35,094 nucleotides of DNA, taken from positions 1 to 35,094 of the forward strand of contig CALVAJ010000028.1 of NCBI GenBank assembly GCA_944325505.1, read 5' to 3'. Below are positions 1-7,468 of this stretch, piece by piece. The notes beneath the pieces were generated by a model that was given only the letters and a program-made list of their open reading frames with translations, did no database searches and was not told the origin of the DNA. Positions within the stretch are counted from its first letter, which is position 1. Each line of letters opens with the position of its first letter. The position numbers and the translations under genes were made by a program. This stretch comes from an uncultured Bacteroidales bacterium (GTDB lineage Bacteria; Bacteroidota; Bacteroidia; Bacteroidales; UBA932).

Positions 1-153
1 ATGAGTTCGATCGGAAAAATTACCGGGACAGTCTGCCGATTGACTCATAATGACGGAATTAAACGACAGTTCCTAATTTACTCAGTGGGTACTGTGTCGA
101 TTTTAGTGACATTGATGGCAGGACTGAGACTTGTAAAAGATGACAAAAAATAG
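1..153 (+). CDS. Unrecognised membrane-type ORF, possibly the 3' end of a longer gene
   Basis: An open frame runs from the first base of the window to TAG at 151-153 (50 codons). The first codon happens to be ATG, but because it is the window edge this may be the carboxy terminus of a larger protein. The last half contains one hydrophobic stretch (about residues 29-43) followed by a basic, charged tail ending in DDKK, as in a membrane protein with a cytoplasmic C-terminus. Nine bases separate its stop from the next small ORF, so the two are probably co-transcribed. I do not recognise a family. Confidence 0.45.
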   Translation: MSSIGKITGTVCRLTHNDGIKRQFLIYSVGTVSILVTLMAGLRLVKDDKK

Positions 154-162
154 GGATAAGAT

Positions 163-258
163 ATGGGTGCATTGTTAATGTTTGGTCTGGTTACTATAAT
201 AGCCATTGCCGGAGTAATTTATTTTAATCATCAAGACAGAAAGGAATCCCGCAGATAA
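163..258 (+). CDS. Small single-pass membrane protein, 31 aa
   Basis: This short ORF starts with ATG at 163, preceded by a purine-rich AGGGATAAG six or so bases upstream that can serve as a ribosome binding site. The product is a hydrophobic helix of about 20 residues (roughly residues 2-21) followed by a short charged tail (HQDRKESRR). It sits nine bases after the preceding membrane-type ORF and its TAA stop overlaps the ATG of the next mini-ORF (TAATG at 256-260). Size and topology resemble the small accessory subunits encoded beside some sodium-coupled transporters, but that is inference from layout; no family signature is certain. Confidence 0.5.
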   Translation: MGALLMFGLVTIIAIAGVIYFNHQDRKESRR

Positions 259-308
259 TGAAATATTGGTCGACTTGTTATCGGGCGAAGGAATACCGTT
301 TTTTATGA
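258..308 (+). CDS. Candidate 16-codon leader ORF coupled to asnA
   Basis: The frame MKYWSTCYRAKEYRFL begins at ATG 258, overlapping the TAA of the upstream small ORF, and ends with TGA at 306-308, overlapping the asnA ATG at 305 (ATGA). A purine-rich AGAAAGGA lies at 238-245, 12 bases before the start. Overlap at both ends is the arrangement expected for translational coupling. The peptide has three Tyr, one Trp and no Asn or Asp run, so it does not look like an asparagine-sensing attenuator. It may be chance; conservation of the start and stop positions would decide. Confidence 0.3.
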   Translation: MKYWSTCYRAKEYRFL

Positions 309-1351
309 TTTATCCTACAGACTACAAGGATCTTCTTGGCAGTGCGGAAAGTACTGAGAAGGCTATAAAATATGTCAAGGACATGTTTCAGGCAAACCTT
401 TCGGCGCAGCTTGCGCTGTTGAGGGTTACGGCACCTATGGTTGTCCTCTCCGGAACAGGCCTGAACGATGATCTTAATGGGGTCGAAAGGCCCGTAAGGT
501 TCCCTGTCAAGGGAATGGGGGATGCCGCAGCCGAGGTGGTACATTCGCTGGCGAAATGGAAACGTCTTAAACTGTGGGAAATGGCTGTCCCTCCGGGACG
601 CGGGATATATACCGACATGAATGCCCTCAGGCCGGATGAAGACCTGGACAATATCCATTCCATCTATGTAGACCAGTGGGACTGGGAGAGGGTCATTGTT
701 CCGGAGCAGAGGACTCTCGATTTTCTGAAAAAGACCGTACGGAGGATATATGAGGCTCTTAAGGTCACGGAAAACAGGATATATGTCGAGTTTCCTCAGA
801 TAGAGCCGATATTGCCGGAGGAAATAAAATTCATTCATTCCGAAGAGTTGTTACAGATGTATCCGGATCTTCCTGCAAAAGAAAGGGAAAGGAAAATAGT
901 GCGGAAATATGGCGCGGTATTCATCATCGGCATAGGCGGAGAGTTGTCCGACGGCTCGGTTCATGACGGCAGGGCTTCGGATTATGACGACTGGAGTTCA
1001 CTGAACGGAGACGGACCGGAGGAGGCTCCTTACCGGGGACTCAACGGAGATATACTGGTATGGAATCCGGTCCTTGAAGATTCTTTCGAGCTTTCTAGCA
1101 TGGGAATCCGGGTGAATCCTGAATCGCTGCGCAGACAGCTGGTACTGAGACATGAAGAATGGAAGTCCGACCTGTATTTCCATCGTCTGCTTCTTTCCGG
1201 GGAACTCCCGTGTACGGTCGGCGGGGGAATCGGCCAGTCACGTCTTTGCATGTTTCTGCTGCGCAAGGCCCATATAGGCGAGATACAGAGTGCGATATGG
1301 CCTGAAGAAATGCGTGCGGAATGTCTCAGGCACGGAATATTTCTGCTTTAA
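305..1351 (+). CDS. asnA: Aspartate--ammonia ligase (asparagine synthetase A)
   Basis: The product makes L-asparagine from aspartate, ammonia and ATP in the cytoplasm, and is related to class II aminoacyl-tRNA synthetases. The 348-residue protein matches the family along its length: VVHSLAKWKR near 78-87, YVDQWDWERV at 121-130, GLNGDILVWNP at 245-255, ELSSMGIR at 262-269 and the motif GGGIGQSR at 306-313. I chose ATG 305 because the protein then starts like other Bacteroidetes AsnA proteins (MIYPTDYKDLL) and because GAAGGA lies 12 bases upstream. An in-frame TTG at 266 would add 13 residues without family support. The gene appears translationally coupled to a 16-codon ORF. prfB follows after 41 bases. 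Confidence 0.95.
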   Translation: MIYPTDYKDLLGSAESTEKAIKYVKDMFQANLSAQLALLRVTAPMVVLSGTGLNDDLNGVERPVRFPVKGMGDAAAEVVHSLAKWKRLKLWEMAVPPGRGIYTDMNALRPDEDLDNIHSIYVDQWDWERVIVPEQRTLDFLKKTVRRIYEALKVTENRIYVEFPQIEPILPEEIKFIHSEELLQMYPDLPAKERERKIVRKYGAVFIIGIGGELSDGSVHDGRASDYDDWSSLNGDGPEEAPYRGLNGDILVWNPVLEDSFELSSMGIRVNPESLRRQLVLRHEEWKSDLYFHRLLLSGELPCTVGGGIGQSRLCMFLLRKAHIGEIQSAIWPEEMRAECLRHGIFLL

Positions 1352-1378
1352 AAATTCCTCGAATTCCAATCTTCTGAG

Positions 1379-1386
1379 TATCTTTG
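1379..1386 (+). promoter_or_regulatory. Possible -7 box for prfB
   Basis: TATCTTTG fits the Bacteroidetes TAnnTTTG box and lies only six bases before the prfB ATG at 1393, which would give a leaderless or nearly leaderless transcript. The upstream -33 element is poor (TTCC at 1355-1358, 20 bases away), so the call is weak. Confidence 0.3.
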
Positions 1387-1392
1387 TAGGAT

Positions 1393-2499
1393 ATGATTAC
1401 ATCAGAACAGATAAAAAGTCTACAGACCAGGGTAGAGACCCTGAAAAAGTGCCTTGATATCGAGGCGAAAAGAAAAGAGGTGGAGCAGAAGCAGTCCCGT
1501 ACTCTCGAAGCGGATTTCTGGAATGACCCGAAAGAGGCCGAGAAGTTCCTCAAGGAATTGGCGGCAGTGAAATTCTGGGTGACGGGCTATGACAGGGTGG
1601 CTGCTCAGGCGGCTGACCTGGATGTCCTGTATGACTTCGCCAAAGAGAGCGCATCAGGTGCCGAGGAAATCGTCACGCCGGAACAGGAGGAGCTGGAGAC
1701 GGCGTTCAAGGCTGCGGAGGCGGACATCGAGTCCCTGGAGCTCAGGAACATGCTCGGAGAAGAAGGCGACAGCCTGGGGGCGATACTCACCATCAATTCC
1801 GGGGCAGGAGGGACAGAGGCGAACGACTGGTCTTCGATGCTTATGCGTATGTACATGCGTTGGGGAGAGAGAAACGGCTATAAGGTGACCGTGACGGATG
1901 TGCTTGAAGGGGAGGACGCCGGAATAAAGTCCGCAACCATACAGTTCGAAGGGGATTACGCTTTCGGATATCTTAAGGCGGAAAGCGGCGTGCACAGGCT
2001 CGTGAGGATTTCTCCGTTCAACGCCCAGGGGAAAAGGCAGACGACTTTTTCTTCGGTCTTCGTTTATCCTCTTGTAGACGACACGATTGAAATCGAGATA
2101 AATCCTGCCGATCTGGAGTGGGATACCTACCGTTCAAGCGGAGCCGGCGGACAGAATGTGAACAAGGTCGAGACGGGAGTCCGTGTGCGGCATATACCTA
2201 CCGGTATCGTGGTGGAGAACACCGAGACCCGTTCCCAGCTGGACAACAGGCAGAACGCCCTGCGCATATTGAAATCCCGTCTGTATGACCTCGAGCTGAA
2301 GAAGCGCCAGGCGAAGCAGGCGGAACTGGAAGGCCAGAAGAAGAAGATAGAGTGGGGCTCGCAGATACGCAGCTATGTCCTGCATCCGTACAAGATGGTC
2401 AAGGATCTGCGTACAGGCCACGAGACATCCGACACTCAGGGAGTTCTGGACGGGGATCTGAACGAGTTCATGAAAGTCTATCTTATGGGGAATCACTAA
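1393..2499 (+). CDS. prfB: Peptide chain release factor 2, encoded without a frameshift
   Basis: RF2 recognises UGA and UAA stop codons and triggers release of the finished peptide at the ribosome. The 368-residue protein has the stop-codon recognition tripeptide SPF at 207-209 and the catalytic GGQ at 252-254 within [11 protein letters not shown]. The N-terminal helical domain includes residues 1-120. In many bacteria prfB contains an in-frame UGA after a CUU codon, read by +1 frameshifting. Here the matching place (TGC CTT GAT, 1450-1458) is continuous, so this copy lacks the autoregulatory frameshift. The stop is TAA. The fumarase ATG begins 11 bases downstream, so the two could share a transcript. 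Confidence 0.97.
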   Translation: MITSEQIKSLQTRVETLKKCLDIEAKRKEVEQKQSRTLEADFWNDPKEAEKFLKELAAVKFWVTGYDRVAAQAADLDVLYDFAKESASGAEEIVTPEQEELETAFKAAEADIESLELRNMLGEEGDSLGAILTINSGAGGTEANDWSSMLMRMYMRWGERNGYKVTVTDVLEGEDAGIKSATIQFEGDYAFGYLKAESGVHRLVRISPFNAQGKRQTTFSSVFVYPLVDDTIEIEINPADLEWDTYRSSGAGGQNVNKVETGVRVRHIPTGIVVENTETRSQLDNRQNALRILKSRLYDLELKKRQAKQAELEGQKKKIEWGSQIRSYVLHPYKMVKDLRTGHETSDTQGVLDGDLNEFMKVYLMGNH

Positions 2500-2510
2500 A
2501 TATCAACTAT

Positions 2511-4118
2511 ATGGAATTCAAATATGCACCTATGTTTCAGCTTGGCGAGGACAAGACTGAATACTATCTTCTCACGAAAGATTATGTGTCCGTAGGGGAA
2601 TTCGAAGGGAAACCGGTTCTCAAAGTGGCCAAAGAAGGGCTTACTGCGATGGCCAACGCCGCTTTCCACGATGTGTCATTTATGCTCCGTCCTGCACACA
2701 ACGAACAGGTGGCCAAGATTCTGCATGACCCTGAGGCCAGCGAGAACGACAAATATGTGGCCCTTACTTTCCTGCGTAACGCGGAAGTGGCCTGCAAAGG
2801 CAAGCTCCCGTTCTGCCAGGATACCGGAACGGCCATCATCCACGGAGAGAAAGGACAGCAGGTGTGGACCGGATACTGTGACGAAGAGGCTCTTTCACTG
2901 GGTGTCTACAAGACCTATACTGAGGAGAATCTCCGCTATTCACAGAACGCGCCTCTTTCGATGTACGAGGAGGTAAACACCAAGTGCAACCTGCCTGCCC
3001 AGATAGACCTCGAGGCAACCGAAGGCATGGAATACAGATTCCTTTGCGTCGCGAAGGGAGGCGGTTCCGCCAACAAGACATACCTCTACCAGGAGACCAA
3101 GGCCATCCTGAATCCTCAGACTCTGGTGCCTTTCCTTGTCGCCAAGATGAAGACTCTCGGTACGGCTGCCTGCCCTCCGTACCATATCGCATTTGTAATC
3201 GGCGGTACTTCAGCCGAGAAGAACCTGCTCACGGTCAAACTCGCTTCCACGCACTATTATGACTCTCTTCCTACTACAGGCGACGAGACAGGACGTGCCT
3301 TCAGGGATGTGGAACTCGAGAAACAGGTACTTGAGGAGGCGCACAAGATAGGACTCGGAGCGCAGTTCGGCGGTAAATACTATGCCCATGATGTCCGTAT
3401 CATCAGGCTTCCGCGTCACGGCGCAAGCTGCCCTGTCGGACTGGGCGTAAGCTGCTCTGCAGACAGGAATATCAAGGCGAAAATCAACAAGGACGGTATC
3501 TGGATCGAGAAGATGGATGACAATCCTGGCCGTCTCATACCTGAGGAGCTCCGCAATGCCGGCGAAGGCAACGCAGTGAAGATCGACCTTGACCGTCCTA
3601 TGGCTGAAATCCTTAAGGAACTGACCAAATATCCGGTATCTACCCGTCTGAGCCTTAACGGAACTATTATCGTGGCGCGTGATATAGCCCATGCGAAGAT
3701 CAAGGAGCGTCTTGACAGGGGAGAGGAGATGCCGCAGTATCTGAAAGACCACCCTGTATATTATGCAGGACCGGCCAAGACCCCTGCCGGGATGGCTTGC
3801 GGTTCAATGGGCCCGACAACTGCCGGCCGTATGGACCCTTATGTAGATCTGTTCCAGAGTCATGGCGGAAGCATGGTAATGCTTGCCAAAGGCAACAGAA
3901 GCCAGCAGGTTACTGACGCCTGCAAGAAACACGGCGGTTTCTACCTCGGCTCTATCGGAGGACCTGCCGCTATCCTTGCGCAGAACAATATCAAGTCCAT
4001 CGAGTGTGTCGAATATCCTGAACTGGGTATGGAGGCTATCTGGAAGATCAGGGTTGAGGATTTCCCTGCATTCATTCTTGTGGACGACAAGGGCAACGAC
4101 TTCTTCAAGATGATTTAG
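2511..4118 (+). CDS. Class I fumarate hydratase, iron-sulfur type
   Basis: The enzyme interconverts fumarate and malate in the oxidative or reductive TCA branch; gut Bacteroidales mainly use the reductive direction leading to succinate. The 535-residue protein has the N-terminal region with [11 protein letters not shown] and the C-terminal region with [18 protein letters not shown] and [16 protein letters not shown]. Candidate 4Fe-4S ligands are C102, C221 and C315; their spacing (119 and 94 residues) is the same as for the three ligands of E. coli FumA. I start at ATG 2511, which gives the family N-terminus. An upstream in-frame ATG at 2352 lies inside prfB and would add an unrelated tail. 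It is oxygen-sensitive in other members, fitting an anaerobe. Confidence 0.95.
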   Translation: MEFKYAPMFQLGEDKTEYYLLTKDYVSVGEFEGKPVLKVAKEGLTAMANAAFHDVSFMLRPAHNEQVAKILHDPEASENDKYVALTFLRNAEVACKGKLPFCQDTGTAIIHGEKGQQVWTGYCDEEALSLGVYKTYTEENLRYSQNAPLSMYEEVNTKCNLPAQIDLEATEGMEYRFLCVAKGGGSANKTYLYQETKAILNPQTLVPFLVAKMKTLGTAACPPYHIAFVIGGTSAEKNLLTVKLASTHYYDSLPTTGDETGRAFRDVELEKQVLEEAHKIGLGAQFGGKYYAHDVRIIRLPRHGASCPVGLGVSCSADRNIKAKINKDGIWIEKMDDNPGRLIPEELRNAGEGNAVKIDLDRPMAEILKELTKYPVSTRLSLNGTIIVARDIAHAKIKERLDRGEEMPQYLKDHPVYYAGPAKTPAGMACGSMGPTTAGRMDPYVDLFQSHGGSMVMLAKGNRSQQVTDACKKHGGFYLGSIGGPAAILAQNNIKSIECVEYPELGMEAIWKIRVEDFPAFILVDDKGNDFFKMI

Positions 4119-4186
4119 CTGATTGCCGTTCTTTTGCTATCCCGAGGATGCGGGTGAAGCCCGGAACCGAAGGATAGGCGTAAAAT

Positions 4187-4271
4187 CAGGCCAGGTGTTT
4201 TCCTGAACCCCTCCCGCTACGCGGGTCCTCCCCTGTGCGGGGTGCAACGGTTCAGGAAAACACCTGGCCTG
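4187..4271. repeat. Perfect 23-bp inverted repeat with two nested hairpins
   Basis: The arms at 4187-4209 and 4249-4271 are perfect reverse complements over 23 bases. The 39-base interior holds two more GC-rich hairpins, CCCGC-TAC-GCGGG at 4213-4225 and CCCC-TGTGC-GGGG at 4230-4242, so the folded RNA or cruciform DNA would be a three-way branched structure. It lies between the convergent fumarase and DJ-1 genes and may end transcription from both sides, but no U-tract flanks it. The design also resembles REP-like or non-autonomous repeat elements; a genome search for further copies would tell. Confidence 0.85.
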
Positions 4272-4290
4272 TTATCGCTATATTCCGGAA

Positions 4291-4866
4291 CTACAGCATA
4301 ATGCTGTGAGCCACTTTCTCTGCGGCATCCTTGCCTTTGAGATATTCCACTATGGCGAGGCCGAAATCTACCGCGAAACCGGCTCCTCTGGCAGTGATGA
4401 TGTTTCCGTCTACTGTCACGCCTTCTGCCGTGAAATCCACGCCTTTCTCAATGAGTGCAGGCTCGAATCCGTCATAGCATGTCATCTTCTTGCCTTTGAG
4501 ACCAGGCAGCAGACCGAGAACCACGCTCGGAGCAGCGCAGATGGCGGCTACGCACCCACCGTCTGCATAGTGTTTCTGCATCATGTCCATAAGCTCCTTG
4601 CATTCTGCGAGATTTGTCGAGCCTGGCATCCCTCCCGGGAAAATCATCACATCCGATGCCGAAGTGCCGTCAAGTATGACGCTGTTCTTGAACTCCCCGA
4701 AACTCATGTCTGTCAGGACATGGACTCCATGCGAACTTTTCACCCCGAGACTTCCGTTGATGGAAACCATCTTGAAATCCACACCTCCACGGTGCAGCAT
4801 ATCGCCTGCAGCCAATGCTTCGGTTTCCTCGAAACCGTCGGCAAAAAACATGTAAACTCCTTTCAT
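4291..4866 (-). CDS. DJ-1/PfpI (ThiJ/YajL-type) family protein
   Basis: The 191-residue protein has the DJ-1 fold features: N-terminal FADGFEETEA with the conserved acidic residue near 13-14, FPGGMPGS at 76-83, and the nucleophile elbow AAICAAPSVV with C110. Family members are implicated in protection from oxidative and carbonyl damage; the exact activity varies and cannot be read from sequence. It follows the low-molecular-weight phosphatase gene on the minus strand after 74 bases that contain a -7-like box of its own (4929-4936). The nested hairpin repeat lies just downstream. Confidence 0.92.
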   Translation of the reverse strand: MKGVYMFFADGFEETEALAAGDMLHRGGVDFKMVSINGSLGVKSSHGVHVLTDMSFGEFKNSVILDGTSASDVMIFPGGMPGSTNLAECKELMDMMQKHYADGGCVAAICAAPSVVLGLLPGLKGKKMTCYDGFEPALIEKGVDFTAEGVTVDGNIITARGAGFAVDFGLAIVEYLKGKDAAEKVAHSIML

Positions 4867-4928
4867 GATAATATAAATGTTATTGGATTGTTCTGTCTGG
4901 TGTCCGTTCCTGTAGGAAACGTCACTGA

Positions 4929-4936
4929 CAAATATA
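4929..4936 (-). promoter_or_regulatory. Possible -7 box for the DJ-1 gene
   Basis: On the minus strand TATATTTG fits the Bacteroidetes -7 consensus and lies 62 bases upstream of the DJ-1 ATG, in the gap after the phosphatase gene. No good TTTG element is found 19-21 bases further upstream. Confidence 0.35.
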
Positions 4937-4940
4937 ACAT

Positions 4941-5420
4941 TTATTCGGATAAACTGTTATAAAGATTCCTGCAAGCCTCTTCCAGCAGGTCGAGAACCAG
5001 TTCGAATCCCTCTGACCCCATATAGTAAGGATCCGGGATATAGGAAATGGAGTGCGTGGTCAGATAACCGGCCATTTTTACCACTTTACGAGAGTCTTCT
5101 ACTGAAGGGGCCAGATGCATCAGATCCTCATAGTTGGCATCGTCCATCGCCACTATGACATCGTAATCCAGAAAGTCCGTCATGCCCACAGGCCTTGCCC
5201 TGTGGGTAAGCATGTAGCCGCGCCTTGACGCAACTTCCCTCATACGTCTGTCCGGAAGCTGGCCCTGGTGCCCGGAGTATGTTCCTGCAGAGTCCACTTC
5301 AAATCTTGCAGCCGCACCTTCATTGTCCACGATTGACTGGAATACGCCCTGCGCTGCCGGAGACCTGCATATATTGCCGAGGCACACGAAAAGTATTTTG
5401 TATTTTTTATTTGTATTCAA
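4941..5420 (-). CDS. Low-molecular-weight protein tyrosine phosphatase
   Basis: A cysteine phosphatase that removes phosphate from phosphotyrosine or small aryl phosphates. The 159-residue protein carries the P-loop CLGNICRS with C13 and R19 (C-x5-R) next to the N-terminus, and the general acid aspartate in IPDPYYMG (D130). The full domain is present with no transmembrane segment. It begins 31 bases after the alr stop on the same strand, so it is probably the second gene of an alr transcript. The physiological substrate is not evident; no tyrosine-kinase or capsule gene is nearby. Confidence 0.93.
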   Translation of the reverse strand: MNTNKKYKILFVCLGNICRSPAAQGVFQSIVDNEGAAARFEVDSAGTYSGHQGQLPDRRMREVASRRGYMLTHRARPVGMTDFLDYDVIVAMDDANYEDLMHLAPSVEDSRKVVKMAGYLTTHSISYIPDPYYMGSEGFELVLDLLEEACRNLYNSLSE

Positions 5421-5451
5421 ACCGTAAAGTTTTTATTGTTGGAAATGCTGC

Positions 5452-6561
5452 CTATCGGATGACGACCCTTTCTATTCTTCTCGGGACCGAGGTGAAGATT
5501 TCATACGGGATGGTGTCCAGTATGCCGGCAAGTTCCGTAGCGGTAGGGTCTTCCCCGAATATGGTGACGGTGTCCCCGACCTTTGCATCTACGCCTGTAA
5601 TGTCCAGCATGCACATGTCCATGCAGATGTTACCGATGGTAGGTACCCTGTGGCCGTTCAGGGAAAACGAGCAGTTGCCCCTGCCCAGGTGACGGTCTAT
5701 CCCGTCCGCATAGCCTACCGGAATGGTGGCTATTACTGTCCCTTCAGGGGCGATATGTCCGTATCTGCCGTAACCTATGGTCCCGTCTTCCGGTTTCAGG
5801 TGCTTTATCTGCAGAATGTTGCATTTGAATGATGCCACATGTGCGAGTCTTGTTCCGGGCAGTGCGCTGATTCCGTATATGCCGATCCCGAGCCTTACCA
5901 TATCGAACTGATACTGAGGGAACCTTTCGATTCCGGCGGAGTTGAGGATGTGGTAAAGCGGTCTGTAGCCCAGGCTTGCGGAAATCCTGTCTGCATTGTC
6001 GCGGAACATCTCTATCTGCCTGAGCGTGAAGTCATCGCTTGCGGGGTCTTCTGCTGCAGCAAGGTGGGAATAAATGGACTTGACCTTTACGGTATCGTTG
6101 TTTTTCAGATAATCAAGGAGTTCGTTTATCTCGCTTGTCATGAAGCCCAGCCTGTGCATGCCGGTGTCCAGTTTGATATGGATCGGAAACCCTGTTATAT
6201 TCCTGCGTCCCAGCTCTGCACACAGCGCTTTCAGTGTGCACAGGTTCGGGATTCCGGGCTCGAGCCCGTTCTCGATTATTTCAGGGAAGAAATCAGTGCC
6301 TGCCGTCAGTACCAGGACAGGGGATTTGATACCGGCCTTGCGCAATTCCACTCCTTCTACAGGATATGCCACTGCCAGATAATCGGCTCCGGCATCTTCC
6401 ATGAGGCGGGCGAACTCTATAGCCCCGTGGCCGTAAGCATTGGCCTTGACCAGAACCAGAAGCCTGGTCTCCGGTTTGAGTTGTGACCTGAAATATCTGT
6501 AGTTTTCAAGGCATCCGGGAAGGTTTATCTCCAGCCTTGAAAAATCGTTTTCGTTCCCCAT
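5452..6561 (-). CDS. alr: Alanine racemase, intact copy
   Basis: PLP enzyme that converts L-alanine to D-alanine for peptidoglycan precursors. The 369-residue protein has the PLP lysine K39 in LVKANAYGHG, HIKLDTGMHRLGF at 128-140, the catalytic tyrosine Y264 in IGYGRYGH, PVGYADG at 281-287 and GNICMDMCMLD at 310-320; both the barrel and the C-terminal beta domain are complete. It is not fused to MurF, unlike the homologue in many Bacteroides. The start ATG at 6561 gives MGNENDFSRLEINL, and a -7 box sits about 25 bases upstream. The N-terminal 236 codons are repeated at 9672-10379 as a truncated copy. Confidence 0.97.
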   Translation of the reverse strand: MGNENDFSRLEINLPGCLENYRYFRSQLKPETRLLVLVKANAYGHGAIEFARLMEDAGADYLAVAYPVEGVELRKAGIKSPVLVLTAGTDFFPEIIENGLEPGIPNLCTLKALCAELGRRNITGFPIHIKLDTGMHRLGFMTSEINELLDYLKNNDTVKVKSIYSHLAAAEDPASDDFTLRQIEMFRDNADRISASLGYRPLYHILNSAGIERFPQYQFDMVRLGIGIYGISALPGTRLAHVASFKCNILQIKHLKPEDGTIGYGRYGHIAPEGTVIATIPVGYADGIDRHLGRGNCSFSLNGHRVPTIGNICMDMCMLDITGVDAKVGDTVTIFGEDPTATELAGILDTIPYEIFTSVPRRIERVVIR

Positions 6562-6585
6562 CTTTGCGTGCAGTTAAACAAGGCT

Positions 6586-6594
6586 GCAAAAATA
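6586..6594 (-). promoter_or_regulatory. -7 box of the alr promoter
   Basis: The minus strand reads TATTTTTGC, matching the Bacteroidetes consensus TAnnTTTGC, 24 bases before the alr ATG. The same box is kept in the second copy at 10403-10411. A good -33 element is not apparent. Confidence 0.55.
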
Positions 6595-6623
6595 GACAAT
6601 ATTATTCAGAATCTTTCTGTAAA

Positions 6624-6645
6624 ATTGTCATTAATTCATGACAAT
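6624..6645. promoter_or_regulatory. Dyad symmetry between alr and the zinc peptidase (possible operator)
   Basis: ATTGTCAT and ATGACAAT are perfect 8-bp inverted arms separated by TAATTC, lying between the divergent promoters. Copy 2 retains only the right half (about 10437-10447), so if it is an operator, regulation of the two copies differs. No regulator gene is adjacent. Confidence 0.3.
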
Positions 6646-6719
6646 TATCGTAACATGCTGTCACGGATTGCACAAAGGCGTATTTTTTGCTGGGAGCAGC
6701 GGCCGTACGTTAAATTGAT

Positions 6720-6728
6720 TAATTTTGC
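6720..6728 (+). promoter_or_regulatory. -7 box of zinc peptidase copy 1
   Basis: TAATTTTGC matches TAnnTTTGC and lies 39 bases before the ATG at 6768. The nearest TTTG upstream (6686-6689) is 30 bases away, which is wider than the usual 19-21. Confidence 0.45.
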
Positions 6729-6767
6729 AAAATTCTGTCTGATTGACATTTAAATTTAGAAAAGAAA

Positions 6768-7445
6768 ATGATTTGGATTATTTTTATTGCTGTGATGGTG
6801 CTGAGTTTCATCATCCAGAATACACTTCAGAGCAGGTTCAGAAAGTATTCCCAGGTTCCTTTGCGCTCCGGCATGACAGGAGCGGAGGTAGCCATGAAAA
6901 TGCTGAACGACAACGGAATCTATGACGTAAAAGTCGTTCCGCACAACGGCATGCTCACCGACCATTACAACCCTGCTACCAAGACTGTCGCCCTGAGCGA
7001 AGGGGTCTATGCAAGCCGTTCTGTGGCAGCTGCGGCTGTAGCGGCGCATGAATGCGGCCATGCCGTGCAGCATGCAGTAGGCTATGCTCCTTTGAAGATG
7101 CGCTCGGCTTTAGTGCCTGTAGTCAGCTTCGCTTCCAATATCGTCCAGTGGGTGCTCCTTCTGGGTATTATTATGGTGCATTCGTTCCCTGCCCTGCTGT
7201 GGTTCGGAATAGCCCTTTTCGCCATGACCACACTTTTCAGTTTCATTACACTTCCTGTAGAGATAAATGCCAGCCGCAGGGCTGTGGCATGGCTCAGCGG
7301 GTCGGGTATCACTGATATGGAGACGACCCCGATGGCTGTAGATGCCCTCAAATGGGCTGCCTACACTTATGTGATAGCCGCAATAGGCTCTCTCGCCACT
7401 CTGCTTTACTATGTCGCCATCGCTATGGGCGGCCGAAGGGATTGA
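6768..7445 (+). CDS. Membrane zinc metallopeptidase (YugP/PF04298 family), copy 1
   Basis: The 225-residue protein has an N-terminal membrane helix (residues 2-17), the zinc motif HECGH at 94-98, a likely third ligand E166 in PVEINAS, two hydrophobic helices at about 112-162 and a C-terminal helix at about 195-219. This matches the YugP-type family of membrane metallopeptidases, whose substrates are mostly unknown; an active site at the membrane suggests processing of membrane or envelope proteins. It is divergent from alr and precedes the GH42 gene by 23 bases, so the two may be co-transcribed. A second copy with 8 amino-acid changes lies at 10573-11250. Confidence 0.93.
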   Translation: MIWIIFIAVMVLSFIIQNTLQSRFRKYSQVPLRSGMTGAEVAMKMLNDNGIYDVKVVPHNGMLTDHYNPATKTVALSEGVYASRSVAAAAVAAHECGHAVQHAVGYAPLKMRSALVPVVSFASNIVQWVLLLGIIMVHSFPALLWFGIALFAMTTLFSFITLPVEINASRRAVAWLSGSGITDMETTPMAVDALKWAAYTYVIAAIGSLATLLYYVAIAMGGRRD

Positions 7446-7468
7446 CTTGACTATAAAACAGATAATCA

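Larger units (their letters stand above)
5854..7445. repeat. Direct-repeat unit, copy 1 (alr 5' part, spacer, zinc peptidase)
   Basis: This block matches 9672-11250 in the same orientation. Homology runs from codon 236 of alr (5854) through the divergent promoter region to the stop codon of the zinc peptidase (7445), where it ends sharply. By eye the coding DNA differs at roughly one base in six, mostly at third positions, while the proteins are nearly the same. The spacer between the two start codons is less alike except around the promoter boxes. Confidence 0.9.

Noticed and set aside
2352-2510. Upstream extension of the fumarase frame
   Set aside because: It overlaps the end of prfB in another frame and encodes no family-like sequence; ATG 2511 gives the known N-terminus.
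4187-4271. CRISPR-like or tRNA-like reading of the nested hairpin
   Set aside because: No spaced direct repeats and no T-arm or anticodon arm; it is a simple inverted repeat with two inner hairpins.
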